From NCBI GenBank assembly GCA_031002005.1, contig CM061914.1, positions 12,138,148-12,202,147 on the forward strand: DNA of 64,000 nucleotides. Direction: 5' to 3'. Numbering within the stretch: position 1 is the first letter of the stretch; every line of letters starts with the position of its first letter. The position numbers were made by a program, and so were the translations under genes. This stretch comes from Vandiemenella viatica. Lineage: Eukaryota; Arthropoda; Insecta; Orthoptera; Morabidae. Of the stretch, positions 10,050 through 22,600 are shown in pieces. The notes below the pieces were generated by a model. The model was not told the DNA's origin and searched no databases. It saw nothing but the letters and a program-made list of their open reading frames with translations.

Positions 10050-10635
10050 AAGCAAGTAAAAATGTAAAGTGGAAAGTGTGTAAAACTAAGATATTCCTTT
10101 AATGGATAATAGTATAAAGTAAAAAGAAAAATTTTATGATTAAAATAATAATGTAAAAGTTGATTATAATGTAATGAAAAAGAACATTTTGGTTAAAATA
10201 ATAATGTAAGGTAAAAGAAGAATTCTATGATTAAAATGGTAATGTAAAAGAAAAAGGTCAGATTAAAATGGTAGTCTAAGATGAAAGAAATGGATAAAGT
10301 AATACATTACAGGAAGAGTTCTTATGATTAAGAAGGTAATAATGTATTTTATGAATAAGAGAATAATGTATTGTAAAGAAATGGTATGATAATATATATT
10401 GCAAAAGAAATATTCATGATTAAGAAAGTAAGGTATTGCAAATGAAAATTTTCTAATGATGTATGAAAAGAAAGGTTTTTTTTAAAGAAGACTGAGAGTT
10501 AAAAAAATGCAAGTATGAATGTTACCTCTTGTAAAATGTATTGTAGAGAAAAAGAGTAATAAAGAGAGACTCACACAGCCGACATGTAGTGTAAGAATTT
10601 TGCATTCTCAGGGAGATTGCAAAATTCTCAAATAT
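10050..10635 (+). repeat. AT-rich 3' non-coding region with degenerate short repeats
   Basis: Between the env stop and the purine tract lie many loose copies of a unit like ATGATTAAAATGGTAATGTA followed by AAAAG runs. They look like worn tandem repeats. No open frame of note. Confidence 0.6.
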
Positions 10636-10645
10636 GGGGGGAAGG
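10636..10645 (+). other. Polypurine tract
   Basis: GGGGGGAAGG directly abuts the 3' LTR, the expected place for the plus-strand primer of reverse transcription. Confidence 0.85.
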
Positions 10646-11481
10646 TGTTATGGAATGGTAAAAAGCAACGCCCAGGTATCAATATGGTGCAATGCGCAGC
10701 AAGGAAAGCCAACTATGAACGTGTGCGGGGGCAGCGTTGCATCAGCCAGAGGGGTCCACGTAGCGCGAGGCATGATGAAATCACGGCGTAAGTTCTGGAA
10801 GGACGTGCGGCGCAGGTGGGCGCGTCACGCACGGTTATAAAAAGAGGGCAGCCTCCGTGGAGGGGAGACTTGATCGCCAGCCAGCCAGCGTGCCAGCGTT
10901 GTATTAGAGAGCAGCAACGAAAACACAACGGAGAGGACAACTAGTACTTGAGCTACGGTAGTCGCCGTTGTAATATTTCAGCTTCTTCGAGGCTTATGGA
11001 TCTTTGGCAGAGAGAGCTGTCATTAGTTGATCCAGACGGAGTGATAGTTCCATATCGTTACTATCTAGATCTCCTGTGGTGGGTGAGCTTCTTTCATCGT
11101 TGTTTTGGGTGGACCGACACGACGATTGAAGACGTTATTTTGATGCTAAGTCTAGACTCTGTGGGAGTGGAATAGGTGCCTCACCGTTGTTGCTAGCCAG
11201 TTTCTTAGATGACTGATCATCCGGTAGGAGGCGAGGACCTGAGTTAGTGACGCTCCTACTGTAGTACTGAATATTTTCAGTGGGTGTATGTCGGCTTCGT
11301 GGGTCTCAAGTGTGTTTCATTTAACCTCTTGAGTCTTTTACTTAATTCTCCAAACTTTTCCTGCCCCGAGTTCCCAAGTTGTAAAACTCGATACCCCGAT
11401 TGTCTCTCTCTAAGCCTTTTCAGCTAGCTATTGCACCAGTACTACTGCTCTGCAAACCCAGCCAAGCTGCCGGACGCAACA
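10646..11481 (+). repeat. 3' LTR
   Basis: 836 bp, nearly identical to the 5' LTR (three small differences). It is followed by ACAC (11482-11485), the right target duplication. No canonical AATAAA was seen inside it. Confidence 0.97.
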
Positions 11482-11485
11482 ACAC

Positions 11486-12214
11486 ATATGACATATTTAT
11501 GATCTGGACCCACAGCGAAAACCGACTCCTTTAATTTCTCCGTTCCCTTAACAATAGCAACAATTTCATCAATTTCACCTGGACTTACTCCTGCTCACAC
11601 ATCACTTTCCTCGATGTTGACATCACGCTCAGGCATGGTGCCCTTCATACCTCAGTCCACATGAAACCTACTAATTTACAGCAATATCTACACTTTGATA
11701 GTTGCCATCCATTCCATACCAAATGTTCCCTTCCATACAGTCTTGCCATCCATGGAAGTCGCATTTGTTCTGTTGCTCATTCCCGCCATCAGTAGTCACC
11801 AAACCTATCCCAAGCCCTTATTTTCCGTTGTTACCCCACAGATCTTGTACATAAACAGATCTCCCGCGCGATCACCCACCCTCCACATAACCACTCTAAC
11901 TTGTCTCCTACAAAAACCAACCTTAGCCCTGCCTTTGTCACCCAGTTCTCTCCTGGCGTCGAGTTCATCAACTATATCTTGCGACACGAGTTTGACTTCC
12001 TTCGCTCCTTTCCAGAAATGTGTACTTTCCTACCCAGTGTCTCCCTTGCATGATTTAGCAGACCACTCAATCTTTAAGAACATCTTAGTCCACAAATACC
12101 CTCTGTCACTCTCCAAAAGCACCATATGGATCTTATCCTTGCAATAGACCCCGCCGTAAAACCTGCAGCATGATTCCACCCACCACAGGGGAAACTTTCC
12201 CCATCATTGGACAT
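11486..12214 (+). pseudogene. PLE reverse transcriptase, C-terminal half
   Basis: It continues the Penelope frame interrupted at 1639. DIFMIWTHSENRLL (motif C side, about 11490-11530) comes first, then ITFLDVDITLRHG (about 11605-11640), HTSVHMKPTNLQQYLHFDS and a following SCHPFHTKCSLPYSLAIHG block (about 11655-11760). This is the RT thumb region of the family. The frame is broken in several places. It ends at the hAT-like insertion, within the segment that becomes the endonuclease region. Confidence 0.75.
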
Positions 12215-12384
12215 CAGGGTGGCCACAAACCGGGAATATCGGGAATAATCAGGGAATTTCATGTAACCGGGAACTTTCATGGAAATATCAGGGAATTCAG
12301 GTAATTTCGAAAATAATCAGGGAATTCAATTGCAACTTCTCGGAATTTAGATATTTTTTTAAGGTCGTCTTGAATTTATTGTAA

Positions 12385-13370
12385 TAATGAAATTTCTCAT
12401 TAGATATTTCAACCTATATACATTTAATATAAAATAGCCAACGATAGTGTAAACAGCACGCTAGAACTCGCCACGAGTACCTTCAATTAGCGCCAAAAAG
12501 TCGCCACCGATATTGCGTCACTCGCGAGCAACCACGCGAGAAGACCGGCATGCGTGCCACATGCTCCTGCATTGTTATCTCGACTCGCACAAGCTGTCGC
12601 GAAAGTGTAAAAGTGGCATTAGAATCCTCGAACTATATGCTATGTAGCTATAGATAGCTCTCTGGTCAGTTGAGTTTGCTAGCTAAGCGACAGTCGCTTC
12701 ATTTGTCCTAAAATTTCGTCTGCTGTTTACAAACACGCAAACGCATATCGTGTGATCATATCTAATTTAAAAGTGAAAGTATTTTCTAAATATCGTTATT
12801 TTAGTTTATTATCAAATGGTAAGTTTTTCTTAATTTTTATGATTATGTGGAAGAAAGATTGTTATTCTTTAAATTATTAATTTATTTTAATCGTGAAATT
12901 TCTCATTAAACATTTCAGCTTATATATTTTAACCTGAGATATACCAATAAAAGGGTATAAATAATTTATTTTACTGATCATTAACTCTTGGTATTTTTTT
13001 CTCGCAATGTTAATTACAATTATCTGTGTTCGATTGTCAAAGTTTTTTTGAATGTTGATTCGATGCGACAGTTTAAACAGCGTATTAGCGCTCGCAACGA
13101 GTGTCTTGGACTCTCACCAAACACCTGCCATAGAAGCGAGCGGCACTCGCGAGCAACTACGCGAGAAGACCAATGCGAGCGTACCGTGTGTTCAAGCAGT
13201 GCTATCTCGATTCAAATAATCTCGCGCGAAAGTGTAAATGAGCCATAAGAATAACAGAGACATATCTCGTGCGGTCACATATAATTTTAAAGTGGAAGTG
13301 TTTTCTAAATATCGTTGGTTTTAGTACATTATCAAATGGAAGTTTTTCTTAATTTTTATGATTATATCAA
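12385..13370 (+). repeat. Internal direct duplication of about 0.5 kb in the hAT-like element
   Basis: Two diverged copies follow one another. The block starting AATTTCTCATTA near 12390 recurs near 12896. The block TTTTCTAAATATCGTT near 12782 recurs near 13300, and ATCAAATGG followed by AGTTTTTCTTAATTTTTATG recurs in both. The paired segments also share CTCGCGAGCAAC and ACGCGAGAAGACC words. Confidence 0.6.
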
Positions 13371-13656
13371 ATTTTTCTACTGCTATTTTTAAATTAATAA
13401 TTATTTTTGAAAATTCATTGGGTGGATGACGATTGAATTTTGGATGTTATTACTATTGTTGACTATTTATGTATTTAATTTCATCATAAAAATATCAATT
13501 TTTAAAATTTTCAGACTAATGAATTTTGGGGACTCCATATTTTAGTATTTAGTTAAAAGAAGTTAAAAATGATTCTAAAAGTGCAAAATCCAGACTTTAC
13601 AATGCTACATTTTCTTTAATTAATATGGATAGAACAGCTATCAAAAGTCATGCTAA

Positions 13657-15760
13657 ATGAAACTTACTAACAAACTTAAGAATTGCAAAACTGTCTATCC
13701 TTTTCAAAGTCTTTTAAGGCAGTCGCAACAAACTAGTTATGAGATAACTAAACATGGTTTGTCTGAAAAATTTACTGTTTCTAATCCTATTACGACTCGG
13801 GAAAAAGAACAAATTCCGGCTCCACAAACTACACTCCGCTTCTTTCTTCTCAAAGAAGAAGTAGTAATACTTTGATGTATTCAGATACTGATGACTCACA
13901 AGTCAATGTGCACAACGGGAAGTGACGTAGAGTATTTTAAAAATGTTCAATGATTGTCATATAGCCAGAGGAATGGAATTGCAGCGAACTAAAATTGCCT
14001 ACTCAGTTCCTTCGTGGGATTGTTCCTTATTATAAAAGTAGCAGATGGAATCTATAACTTTTTGTAATCATTTTGCTATAGTATTTGATGAGTCACTCAA
14101 CAAATTTTGTCAAGAAACTCAAATGGATTTGGAGTACTGTAAAGAATGAAGTTTGTACATGATACTTAACATCAGCTTTTCTTTGTCACACAAGAGCTTC
14201 AGATCTTCTTCTGTCCTTCAAGGAAATGCTTCAACTCCTTATAATCCTTAAACGTTTAAAAATCTCAATAGATGGACCAAATGTTAATAACAAATTTTTC
14301 GGAGAATTGAAAGCTGAGCTACAGAAAACTAGATAAATAAATGATACTTTGGTACTTGACATGGACAGTTGTGATCTTCATAACATGCATGGAGGATTTA
14401 AATGTGGAATTGAGGCCACTAAATGGAATATTTTTCAGTTTTTATGGTCAATTTATTATCTGTTTAAAGACGTACTGACACACCACGCTCTGTTAACAGA
14501 GTATTCAGGATCAACTCTTTATCCTAAAAAATTTTGTGCAGCCCATTAGATATAAAATTACAGTTGGCTGCTTGTGCTGTCGAAATTATTCCTAATCTTT
14601 AAAAAATGGCGGAGGGGTTTACAGCATGATAAAAAAGAACCGACTAGCACCAGTTACATAATTGTAACTGAGACTCTTTCAGATCCTTTCCTGCCAGCAA
14701 AACTAGAATTTTTTCGGTCATTACCAGCTGAATCACAACCATTCCTACAAGAATATCAAACTGATGCTTCTATAGCACCATTTCTTCACAATGCTTTAGT
14801 GACAGTTCTCCATAGGAAATGCAAAGATTTATCAAAGCAGATGTACTGAAGTCTGTTGACTCATTATCAAGTATAGACTTAACTGATGAAAACAATTTGA
14901 TTTTATACAGTCAAATTGACATGGGATTTGGTACTGAAAAAGATATTCAAAATTTTAAAAATTATCACTGATCTCACGATTTTACAATTCCAGAAAGATG
15001 CCGCACCTGCTTTGAAAGCTTTTACAGGAAAATTGTTGACACAGTCACTTACTTTATAAACTTACCAAAGCAGTCTCGTGTTTTGATCCTGGTTTTGCAC
15101 ATTTTTCCGAAGTCAGAAGTAGGAGACTAAAAGCCTACTCACTATTTTGAATGAAAATAATTTGATCAGTGGTAATGAGGCTGATGAAATTAATCAAGAT
15201 TTCAACAATTTATGTTCTCAATGTTCGGCATTGCAAGTTCTTAAAAATTATTCACGAACAAATAAACGCCTAGATCATTTTTAAAGATAGTCATGGTTTT
15301 ATCTCGTGGCAATGTTAATATTGAGAGAGGTTTTTCAGTAAATTCTGAAGGTTTAGTTAAGAATATGAAATACGATACTTTAATTGCTCAGCGATTAATG
15401 TATGACTGTCTTAAGTGAAACAAAAGGGGATGTTGCAACTCTTGATGTTCCAAAATCTTTAGTTTATTCTTACCATAACTCACGTTCAAATTTATCTCAA
15501 GAAATTGAATGCCGAAAAATGAAAGATAAAATAACTGAATCAGAAGATATGAAAAGAAAACATGTAGCTAATAAAAAACACTTGGCATCAAATAAAAAGT
15601 TAAACTTCTCACTGAGATTCAAGTTATTGACGAGCAATTTAAAAATCTTAAATGATTTTTATATAGCAAATAATAACAGTTTAATTTGTGCTAATTTATC
15701 ATTAGCTTGTTTCTGTTTTGCTCATTTTAAATTACTTTTCATAAGATTATTAAATTAGTT
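13657..15760 (+). pseudogene. hAT-like transposase remnant
   Basis: Short frames in changing phases give recognisable pieces. DMDSCDLHNMHGGFKCGIE at about 14360-14420 resembles the His-rich block of a family of hAT-related insect proteins. SRGNVNIERGFSVN at about 15305-15345, followed by LIAQRLMYD, resembles their C-terminal dimerisation region. A Lys-rich tail ends at about 15760. Many stops make it non-functional. The family link rests on remembered motifs. The terminal repeats and position support a transposase. Confidence 0.55.
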
Positions 15761-16015
15761 ATAAAATACTATCTATAGCAATGTATTAAAATTAATTAAA
15801 TAAATTATGATATTCAAATAAACATAATTAGAATTGTATTTTTAATTTTTGTGAGTTTTGTAACAGTTTTTCCAATTAAAATGTAATCAAATCTTAAAAT
15901 ATTATAATTATGTTAGTAAAATTTCTAATTCAGGGAAAAGTATGACAAACTTTCCTGGAAAACCTGGAAACATCGGGGAATTTTTAAATCATTTCTTTGT
16001 GGCCACCCTGGACAT

Positions 16016-16350
16016 GCCACCTGTTCAACAACTAACGTTATATACCAACTAACTGGTCGCCACTGTACTAGCTCCTATATAGGCTTCACCACACAGCAAC
16101 TCTCAGTTAGAATGAATGGCCACAGACAAACAGTCCACACTCACAACTTGTATCTTCCAGTACCAGAACATACCAATAGCCACGATTCCAACAAACGCAA
16201 CAACTGCTTTACTGTGAGAGAGCAATCAGAGTTTTCCGCGATAGCACCACTGCAGCAGAACTCCGGAGACGGGAACTAGTGTACCAGAATATCCTGGATA
16301 CCAGACACCCAGCTGGCCTTAACCACTGTTAAAATCCAACCACTTAACTC
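16016..16350 (+). pseudogene. PLE GIY-YIG-type endonuclease region
   Basis: Directly after the hAT-like element the frame reads GHATCSTTNVIYQLTGRHCT, then SYIGFTTQQLSVRMNGHRQT, a Penelope endonuclease layout with Cys pairs and a YIG-like triplet. NILDTRHPAGLNHC follows at about 16290-16330. The junction restores the sequence IIGHATC when one GACAT copy is removed. The same arrangement occurs on the minus strand near 52.4-52.9 kb. Confidence 0.7.
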
Positions 16351-17120
16351 ATCAATTTTTTTTCCTAGATGTAACTTTTCGCATCAGTACTTGGTACCTT
16401 TGCTCCATATGTTCATTTTACCATCACCTGCAATATATTATCGCAGACATTGCCGATATATTGATAGCCCACTCCTTAGCCGTTCCCCCACTACCTAGCT
16501 AGTCATCGAGTGACATTCCGTGTGTGCACACCTACGGAGCCTAATGGCCTGTTTATCTACTACTGAACAAGGCAGATGCCTAAATATTGTGTATTTATTT
16601 GTTTGTCAGCAGGAGTGTTTCCTCTCACCGCAGCCATCCAATTTGGTATGTGGTGGGTTAGTTTCTCTTTCCTTCATTATTTATATCGCTGTGAAGCCGC
16701 TTCCATTTTCCTTAGTTTCATCATTTCCTTAATATTGGGAACATCAGTATTGGGGTACTGCACTAGCAGGATTTCTGGGCATCAAATTTGCCTTGACACT
16801 CTGCCATCCACTTTCACTATGTCCCTTTAGACACGCAAACAAGACACGACCCTGACAAAGTCTCACACGAACCTACTATATATGTGTTAAGCCCCGAGAT
16901 TAACGAGATTGGATACTGGCCATTCCTTTTCTACCTTAATCTTTGCTGGATTGATTGTGATGCTCTGATGTGCGACTACTAGCTCCAAGCAGTAAACTTT
17001 TGCAAAACAGCTGAAACTTTAAATTTTAAGTGTACGTTCTTTAAACATTTAAATATTACTCACAGCTTATTGAAGTGTAGTTGGAAGGTTTGTCCGATCA
17101 AAATGATATTGTTGAGATTT
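16351..17120. other. PLE 3' region and unassigned sequence
   Basis: Non-coding, with no terminal repeats or clear motif. Probably the 3' tail of the Penelope-like element, then unique sequence before the minus-strand LINE. Confidence 0.3.
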
Positions 17121-17129
17121 TCCATTTTA

Positions 17130-17960
17130 TCTTCTTCTTCTTCTGGTCCCTATCCATTCCGGATGTCGGTAACCATCTTGACTGTCTCGTCTCTGTTGGC
17201 TAATGCTCGGATTAACTCCGTAGTTGTCTTGGAGGTCCATATTCTTAGATTTTTTAACCAGGAAGTTCTTCTATCAGCACTTCTCTTTCCTGGTATTTTC
17301 CCCTGGAGAACAGATTGCAGGCTTTCATAGCGGCTATTATTCCTCATGATATGTCCAAGGTACTGAAGCTTCCGTGTTTTTATGGTGGTCAGTATTTCCA
17401 TGTCTTTTTTCATTTTGCAGAGCACTTCAGCATTTGTGGTGTGGTCTGTCCATGGTATTCTCAACATTCTTCGATACAGCTACATTTCAAAAGCTTCTAG
17501 CCTTTTACTGATAGTTTCTGTTAATGTCCACGCTTCAACGCCACACAGGAGGATAGAGAACACATAGCAGCACAGGAGTCTCATCTTCATGGTAATTGAT
17601 AAATTACGACTTTTAAAAAGGTTATTCATTTTATTGAAAGTAGTCCTGGCCTTACCAATATGTGACTTTATTTCATCAGATGGATCCCATTGGCTGTTTA
17701 CTGTAGTGCCAAGATACATATAACTTGATACATATTTAATGATCTTCTGGTTAATCATAATATGTCTTGTCTGTATTCGTGGCTGCATTGTGGTACTCTA
17801 TCTATAAGATATTGTAAGCTTTCCTGACTGTCAGCAAAAATGACTGCGTCATCTGCATAGCGAATGTTGTTTACCCAGTTTCCATTTTATATCACCATTA
17901 ATTGTGTGCTCTTTTGTTTTTGAAAGTAGCTCATTGTAAAGGCCAAAAGGCGTGACGGTA
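17130..17960 (-). pseudogene. RTE-type LINE reverse transcriptase, C-terminal fragment
   Basis: Minus-strand frames run from an RT active-site block, NNIRYADDAVIFADS at about 17840-17880, to YLGTTVNSQWDPSDEIKSHI (about 17670-17720), KMRLLCCYVFSILLCGVEAW (about 17540-17600) and LQYLGHIMRNNSRYESL (about 17315-17370). This is the thumb and C-terminal part of RTE-like endonuclease/RT proteins. The 5' two thirds are missing, and a frameshift lies near 17475. A second fragment of the same family lies at 32985-33810. Confidence 0.7.
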
Positions 17961-17964
17961 AACT

Positions 17965-19620
17965 GCCACAGACCCATTCCTATACTGAATACCTTTTTCT
18001 TACATGACTACGATACTATGTCTACTTGCAAGTATCCACCCTTTCGATCATGTGGAGAAACATTTCGATCCAGAAAAAGTATCAATGGTGTCATTTATTT
18101 GGGTGTAAGCGATGACTCTTGTTCTTAGTGATTTCACTTAGGCATCAATAGTCTACATAAAACTCGCAGTCATTCTTGCGCATAAAATTGACTGGTGATA
18201 ACCAAATGCTCTTGGAGGCTTCCTACTCTCTCTGCCTCTATCTCATGAATAATGTCTTCTGCGTGATCAACATTAATCTTTGTGGTATCTGGCAGATTGG
18301 ACCTTGCATTTTCCCTCTTAATAGTCACTATTATTCAAAAAATATGTCATATAATTCTGTAAACTGAGTTAAAACTTTATCATTTTCTTCATGGCCAAAA
18401 TCTTTGTGAGAGCTTCCTCTTTTTTCTGAGAGCATCATGAACTCTGCTTACCTGTGGAAAGCCAACATCCTCCTTTATTTTGCTGAAACAGTGACTGACT
18501 CATATATTGAGATGCGTGCTCTTTTCACGTTGTTCGTGACGGTCCATAAGGCTTGCCATTGTTAATGGTACTGCCGCATTTATCTCACTGTAATATTATC
18601 AAACATTAATGTGGTAGGTGCGCTGTACAGGTTCATTAATCTCGATGCCATCTTCTCAGTTGTTAAATTCTACTGGGCTCACCAATTCCAAATCTTGCCA
18701 TGATCAAAAATCTATTTTCTACCACAAAGTCAACCACACTGGAGTCCTTTTGCCCATACTCAGAGAAAATTCCCAGTTCTTATGTATCATACACTTGTCT
18801 TGCAGAGCCATTAACATGTCATTTTCATTTTAAAAAAATCGAAGTCCAAAATGCAGTCTTCAAATATATTGGCTATAACAAATGCATGTTGAAAATGTGC
18901 CTCTTCCAGCTGTACACTTGTGTCAATATCCCCAAGCATAGAAACCAACCGTATTTTCGGTCTTCTCAAAACAACATTGTCTTTTAGTCACACACATTCC
19001 TCATTCCAACCTGTTCACTTTAGGATGGATCTATATGTGCCTGTATTCACCATAATTTTGCACTTATGTATATTTACCAGTCCATTATGAGTAGAATGTC
19101 TCCACATTTCTGCACACAGCCAGTGGGAACAACTATGTGCCAGGCTTTAGTAGTATGAGCTAATTTTCGGCCACTCGAACTAGCACCCATTCAATTCCCA
19201 AATATAAGTTTCACAGAATTGCAGAATATATACTTTCTGTCCATATTACCAACACTTAGTGCCTCATTGGGCTTAAAACTATTGCTAGACATAGGCCTTT
19301 TTTGGTTATTATCTTGAGTACTCGATGTCCTGGTGTTGCTACCAGTTCATGTGTGAGGCATCCCTTCAGACCAGTCTTGTGATGTGTCAGAACTGAAAAC
19401 GTAACCGCCACAACTGTGAAGTTGTCACAGATCAGCTTCCTTAGTGTCTGTCGGTTGTATCCATAATAGCAGTGAGTAGTCAAATGTTCTTTATCTGGCA
19501 GAAGTTCTTGGACTCTCCAGGTGATAGAATATGACTGTTACGGCCATCCTGGTAAACTGGCTGTATTTAGTCATCCCCGAACAGCTTGACTGATAACACC
19601 GTCAGATAATCATAATAGGC
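17965..19620 (-). pseudogene. Old gypsy-type pol remnant (minus strand)
   Basis: Very degraded. On the minus strand, a block reading NDCEFYVDY (about 18145-18175), followed by segments like TFSGSKCFST, resembles the gypsy RT region around motif A. A block reading KIMVNTGTYRSI near 19020-19060 resembles a retroviral-type protease DTG box. Many stops. The assignment is tentative. The proposed gag-side half lies beyond the RTE insertion, at 22915-23480. Confidence 0.4.
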
Positions 19621-19629
19621 TTTTTGTAT

Positions 19630-22600
19630 TGGGTATAAGGGTTTGGGAGAGACTATACTAGCCTTTTCCAACCAAAAGTCAACCTCTCCTTCACGTGAAA
19701 CACCCTGTTTGCACGGACGAGGCTCTGGCCACTGAATGATTCCCGGTATAAGGAGTCACCCACTCCGAAAGGAGGGCAGAAGAGCGGGGAGTGGTTCAGG
19801 GCACCCTCTTGCCCTTGTGGTTGGAAACTGCCCCTAAAGGCGGGAGAATCAGAAATGATCAATGGCATGGGGATGCAGAAGTAAACGGGAAACCACTGCA
19901 TTAAAGACCCAAAGGGTATCCCGAGGACATGTAATCCTCTCAAATTACATATGTCATGATGGCTTCTTCCTGGGTAAAATATTCCAGAGATAAAATAGTC
20001 CCCCAATCGGATCTGCTCAAGGAGGAGTCATCGGAATGGATAGAAACATTCTACGAGTTGGAGCATAGAATGTTAGAAGTCTGAATAGGGCAGGTAAGTT
20101 AGAAAACTTAAAATGGGAGATGGAACGACTTAAGTTAGATGTTGTTGCGATTAGTGAGATTAAATGGAAGGACGCATAGGATTTCTGGTCTGGGAAACAC
20201 AGGATAATTAGCACATAAGCTGTCAATGGAGTCACTGGTGTAGGATTTGTAATGAACAAGACAGTAGGGAAGCAGGTGAGTTATTATGAACAGTTTAGCG
20301 ACAGGATTATTTTGTTGAGGTTAGAAACTAAGCATGTCCCAACCACATTAGTACAAGTGTATATGCCAACGCCACAGGAAGATCACGAAGAAATAGAGAA
20401 AATATACGCTGAAATTGAAGAATTAATCCAATATGTGAAGGGGAGCAAAATCTAATAATCATGGGTGATTGGAATGCAGTAGTGGGAGAAGGAAAAGGGG
20501 AATACTGTAGGAAGTTTTGGTCTAAGAGAAAGAAATGAGCGAGGAAGCAGGTTGCTAGAATTTTGTGAAAGATATAAGCTAGATGTGACAAACACACTGT
20601 TTAAGAACCATGCAAGAAGGATTTACACCTGGAAACGTCCTGGGGATACAGGCAGTTATCAGCTGGATTATATCATGGTCAAACAGAGATTCAGGAATGA
20701 AGTTCTAGACTGTAAAGTGTACCCAGGAGCAGACATAGACTCTGACCATAATTTGATAGTAATGAAGTGCAGGCTGAAATTCAAGCAAATAAGGAAGCGG
20801 TGTAAGTAGAACAGACTGGAAGTGAATAAACTGAAAAATTCTAGCACGAGAGAAAATTTTGCAGAAATGTTAGACTTATGTCTAAGAAGTAACGCTGAAA
20901 GGAGCTCGACCGAGGACGAATGGAATACATTAAAGAGCGAAATAATGAAAGCTGGTAAAGAAACATTAGGCTTTGGGGAACAAACTGCCAGAAAACCTTG
21001 GATCACAGAAGAAATTTTGGAGCTGATGGATCAGAGGAGAAGGTACAAAATTGCTCAGGATGAAGTGGAAAGAGAGCAATACAGGCAATTTAGAAATCAA
21101 ATAAATAGAAAATGCAGAAAAGCAAAAGAAAAATGGCTAGAAGAAAAGTATGAAGAAGTAGAAAAGGAAATGGTCGTAGGTAAAGTCGATGTTGCATATA
21201 GAAAGATCAAGCAGAATTTTGGAGAAATGAAGAAAAGAGGTGTGAACATTAAAGCCGCCGGTGGGAAACCTCTTTTAAGCTCAGAAGATAGCGCTAACCG
21301 ATGGAAGGAATACATTGAGAAACTGTATGATGGGGACGACTTGAACAATAGCGTAATAGAAAAGGAAGGTGATGTCATCAGTGATGACTTAGGAGATCTT
21401 GTTTTGAGGACAGAATTTAATAAAGCTCTGAATGACTTGAAAGCAAATAAGGCAGTTGGAATTGATGAGATACCTGCAGAACTTCTTAAATCCCTAGGAG
21501 AAGAAGGAATCGAAAGATTATTCAAGCTGATATCAAAAATTTATGAAAAAGGAGAAATTCCAACCGATTGTAATACAAATATCATCTTCACACTTCTCAA
21601 GAAAGCACAAGCCAACAAATATGAGAATTATCACACCATTAGTCTAAAATCACATGCTTCAAAATTACTAACCAGAATAATATACAGAAGAATGGAAAGG
21701 GTAGTATAAGACATAGTAGGTGAAGATCAGTTTGGGTTTAGGAAAAATCGCGGTACATGGGAAGAAATTCTGTCTTTAAGATTAATACTTGAAGGGCAGA
21801 TCAAGAAAAACAAAGATACTTTTATTTCATTTGTTGATTTAGAAAAGCTTTTGATAATCTTAGGTTGGATAAGATGTTCAAAATTTTAAAGAAGTCAGGT
21901 CTAAAGTATCGAGATAGAAGAATACTCTATAAACTATATAAGAATCAGGTGGCTATAGTAAAAGTAGAGAATCACGAGAGACATGCTTTAGTTAGAAAGG
22001 GTGTGAGACAAGGTCGTAGTCTATCCCCGTTAATATTCAACTTGTATGTAGAAGAAGCAATAAAGAATGTAAAAGAAAAATTTCCATGTGACATAAGTAT
22101 TCAGGGAGAAAAAATCAGTATGCTACGATTTCCTGATGACATTGTCTTATTAGCAGAGAAGGCTGAGGATATTGAGAAGTTACTGAATGGCATGAACAAA
22201 ATACTGAAGGAAGATTTTGGACTGAATATAAATCAAAGCAAGGCAAAAGTGATGAAATGTAGCAGAAATGATACCAATACTAGTAGGTTAAATATAAAAA
22301 TAGGATCGGATGCAATAGGATAAGTAAGTGAATTCTGTTACTTGGGAAGCAAAATTACAACCGATGGCCGAAGCAGGAATGATGTTAAAAGCAGAAAAGC
22401 ACAAAAAGAGCCTTCATGAAAAAGAGAAACCTTTTAGTTTCAAATATTGATCTAGGAATTAGGAAAAACTTTCTAAAACTCTTTGTGTAGAGCACAGCAC
22501 TTTATGGTAGCGAAACATGGACTTGGAATATCGGAAATAAAATTGACGCATTTGAAATGTGGTGCTACAGAAGAATGCTGAAAATTAAGTGGACAGACAA

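Larger units (their letters stand above)
1640..11481 (+). mobile_element. Ty3/gypsy (errantivirus-type) endogenous retroelement with gag, pol and env
   Basis: The element is 9,842 bp long. It has 836-bp LTRs that begin TG and end CA, a 4-bp ACAC duplication, a primer-binding site candidate, a purine tract against the 3' LTR, and gag, pol and env in the usual order. The two LTRs differ by one substitution and two single-base indels (about 99.6% identity), so the insertion is recent. Gag and env are open. Pol has a gap removing a catalytic Asp of RT and a premature stop. The env gene with a furin-type site places it with insect errantivirus-like elements (inference from motifs). It lies inside the Penelope-like element. 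Confidence 0.95.
12215..16010 (+). mobile_element. hAT-like DNA transposon, degenerate, CAGGGTGGCCACAAA ends
   Basis: It is 3,796 bp long with perfect 15-bp terminal inverted repeats CAGGGTGGCCACAAA. The flanking bases GACAT are repeated (12210-12214 and 16011-16015). Both subterminal regions are rich in GGGAAT, CAGGGAATT and GGAAATATCAGGG words, which may be transposase-binding motifs. The interior holds a broken transposase-like frame. A smaller relative with the same ends lies at 49861-51333. Confidence 0.8.
560..16350 (+). mobile_element. Penelope-like element (PLE), degenerate, split by two later insertions
   Basis: Three collinear + strand pieces (560-1639, 11486-12214 and 16016 to about 16350) read as one Penelope-like retroelement: N-terminal region, RT core, then a GIY-YIG-type endonuclease region. 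The reading frame resumes across both insertions once the short target duplications are removed (ACAC for the LTR element, GACAT for the hAT-like element). Several frameshifts and stops make it a dead copy. It is therefore older than both insertions. A related copy of the endonuclease region lies on the minus strand near 52.4-52.9 kb. Confidence 0.8.
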
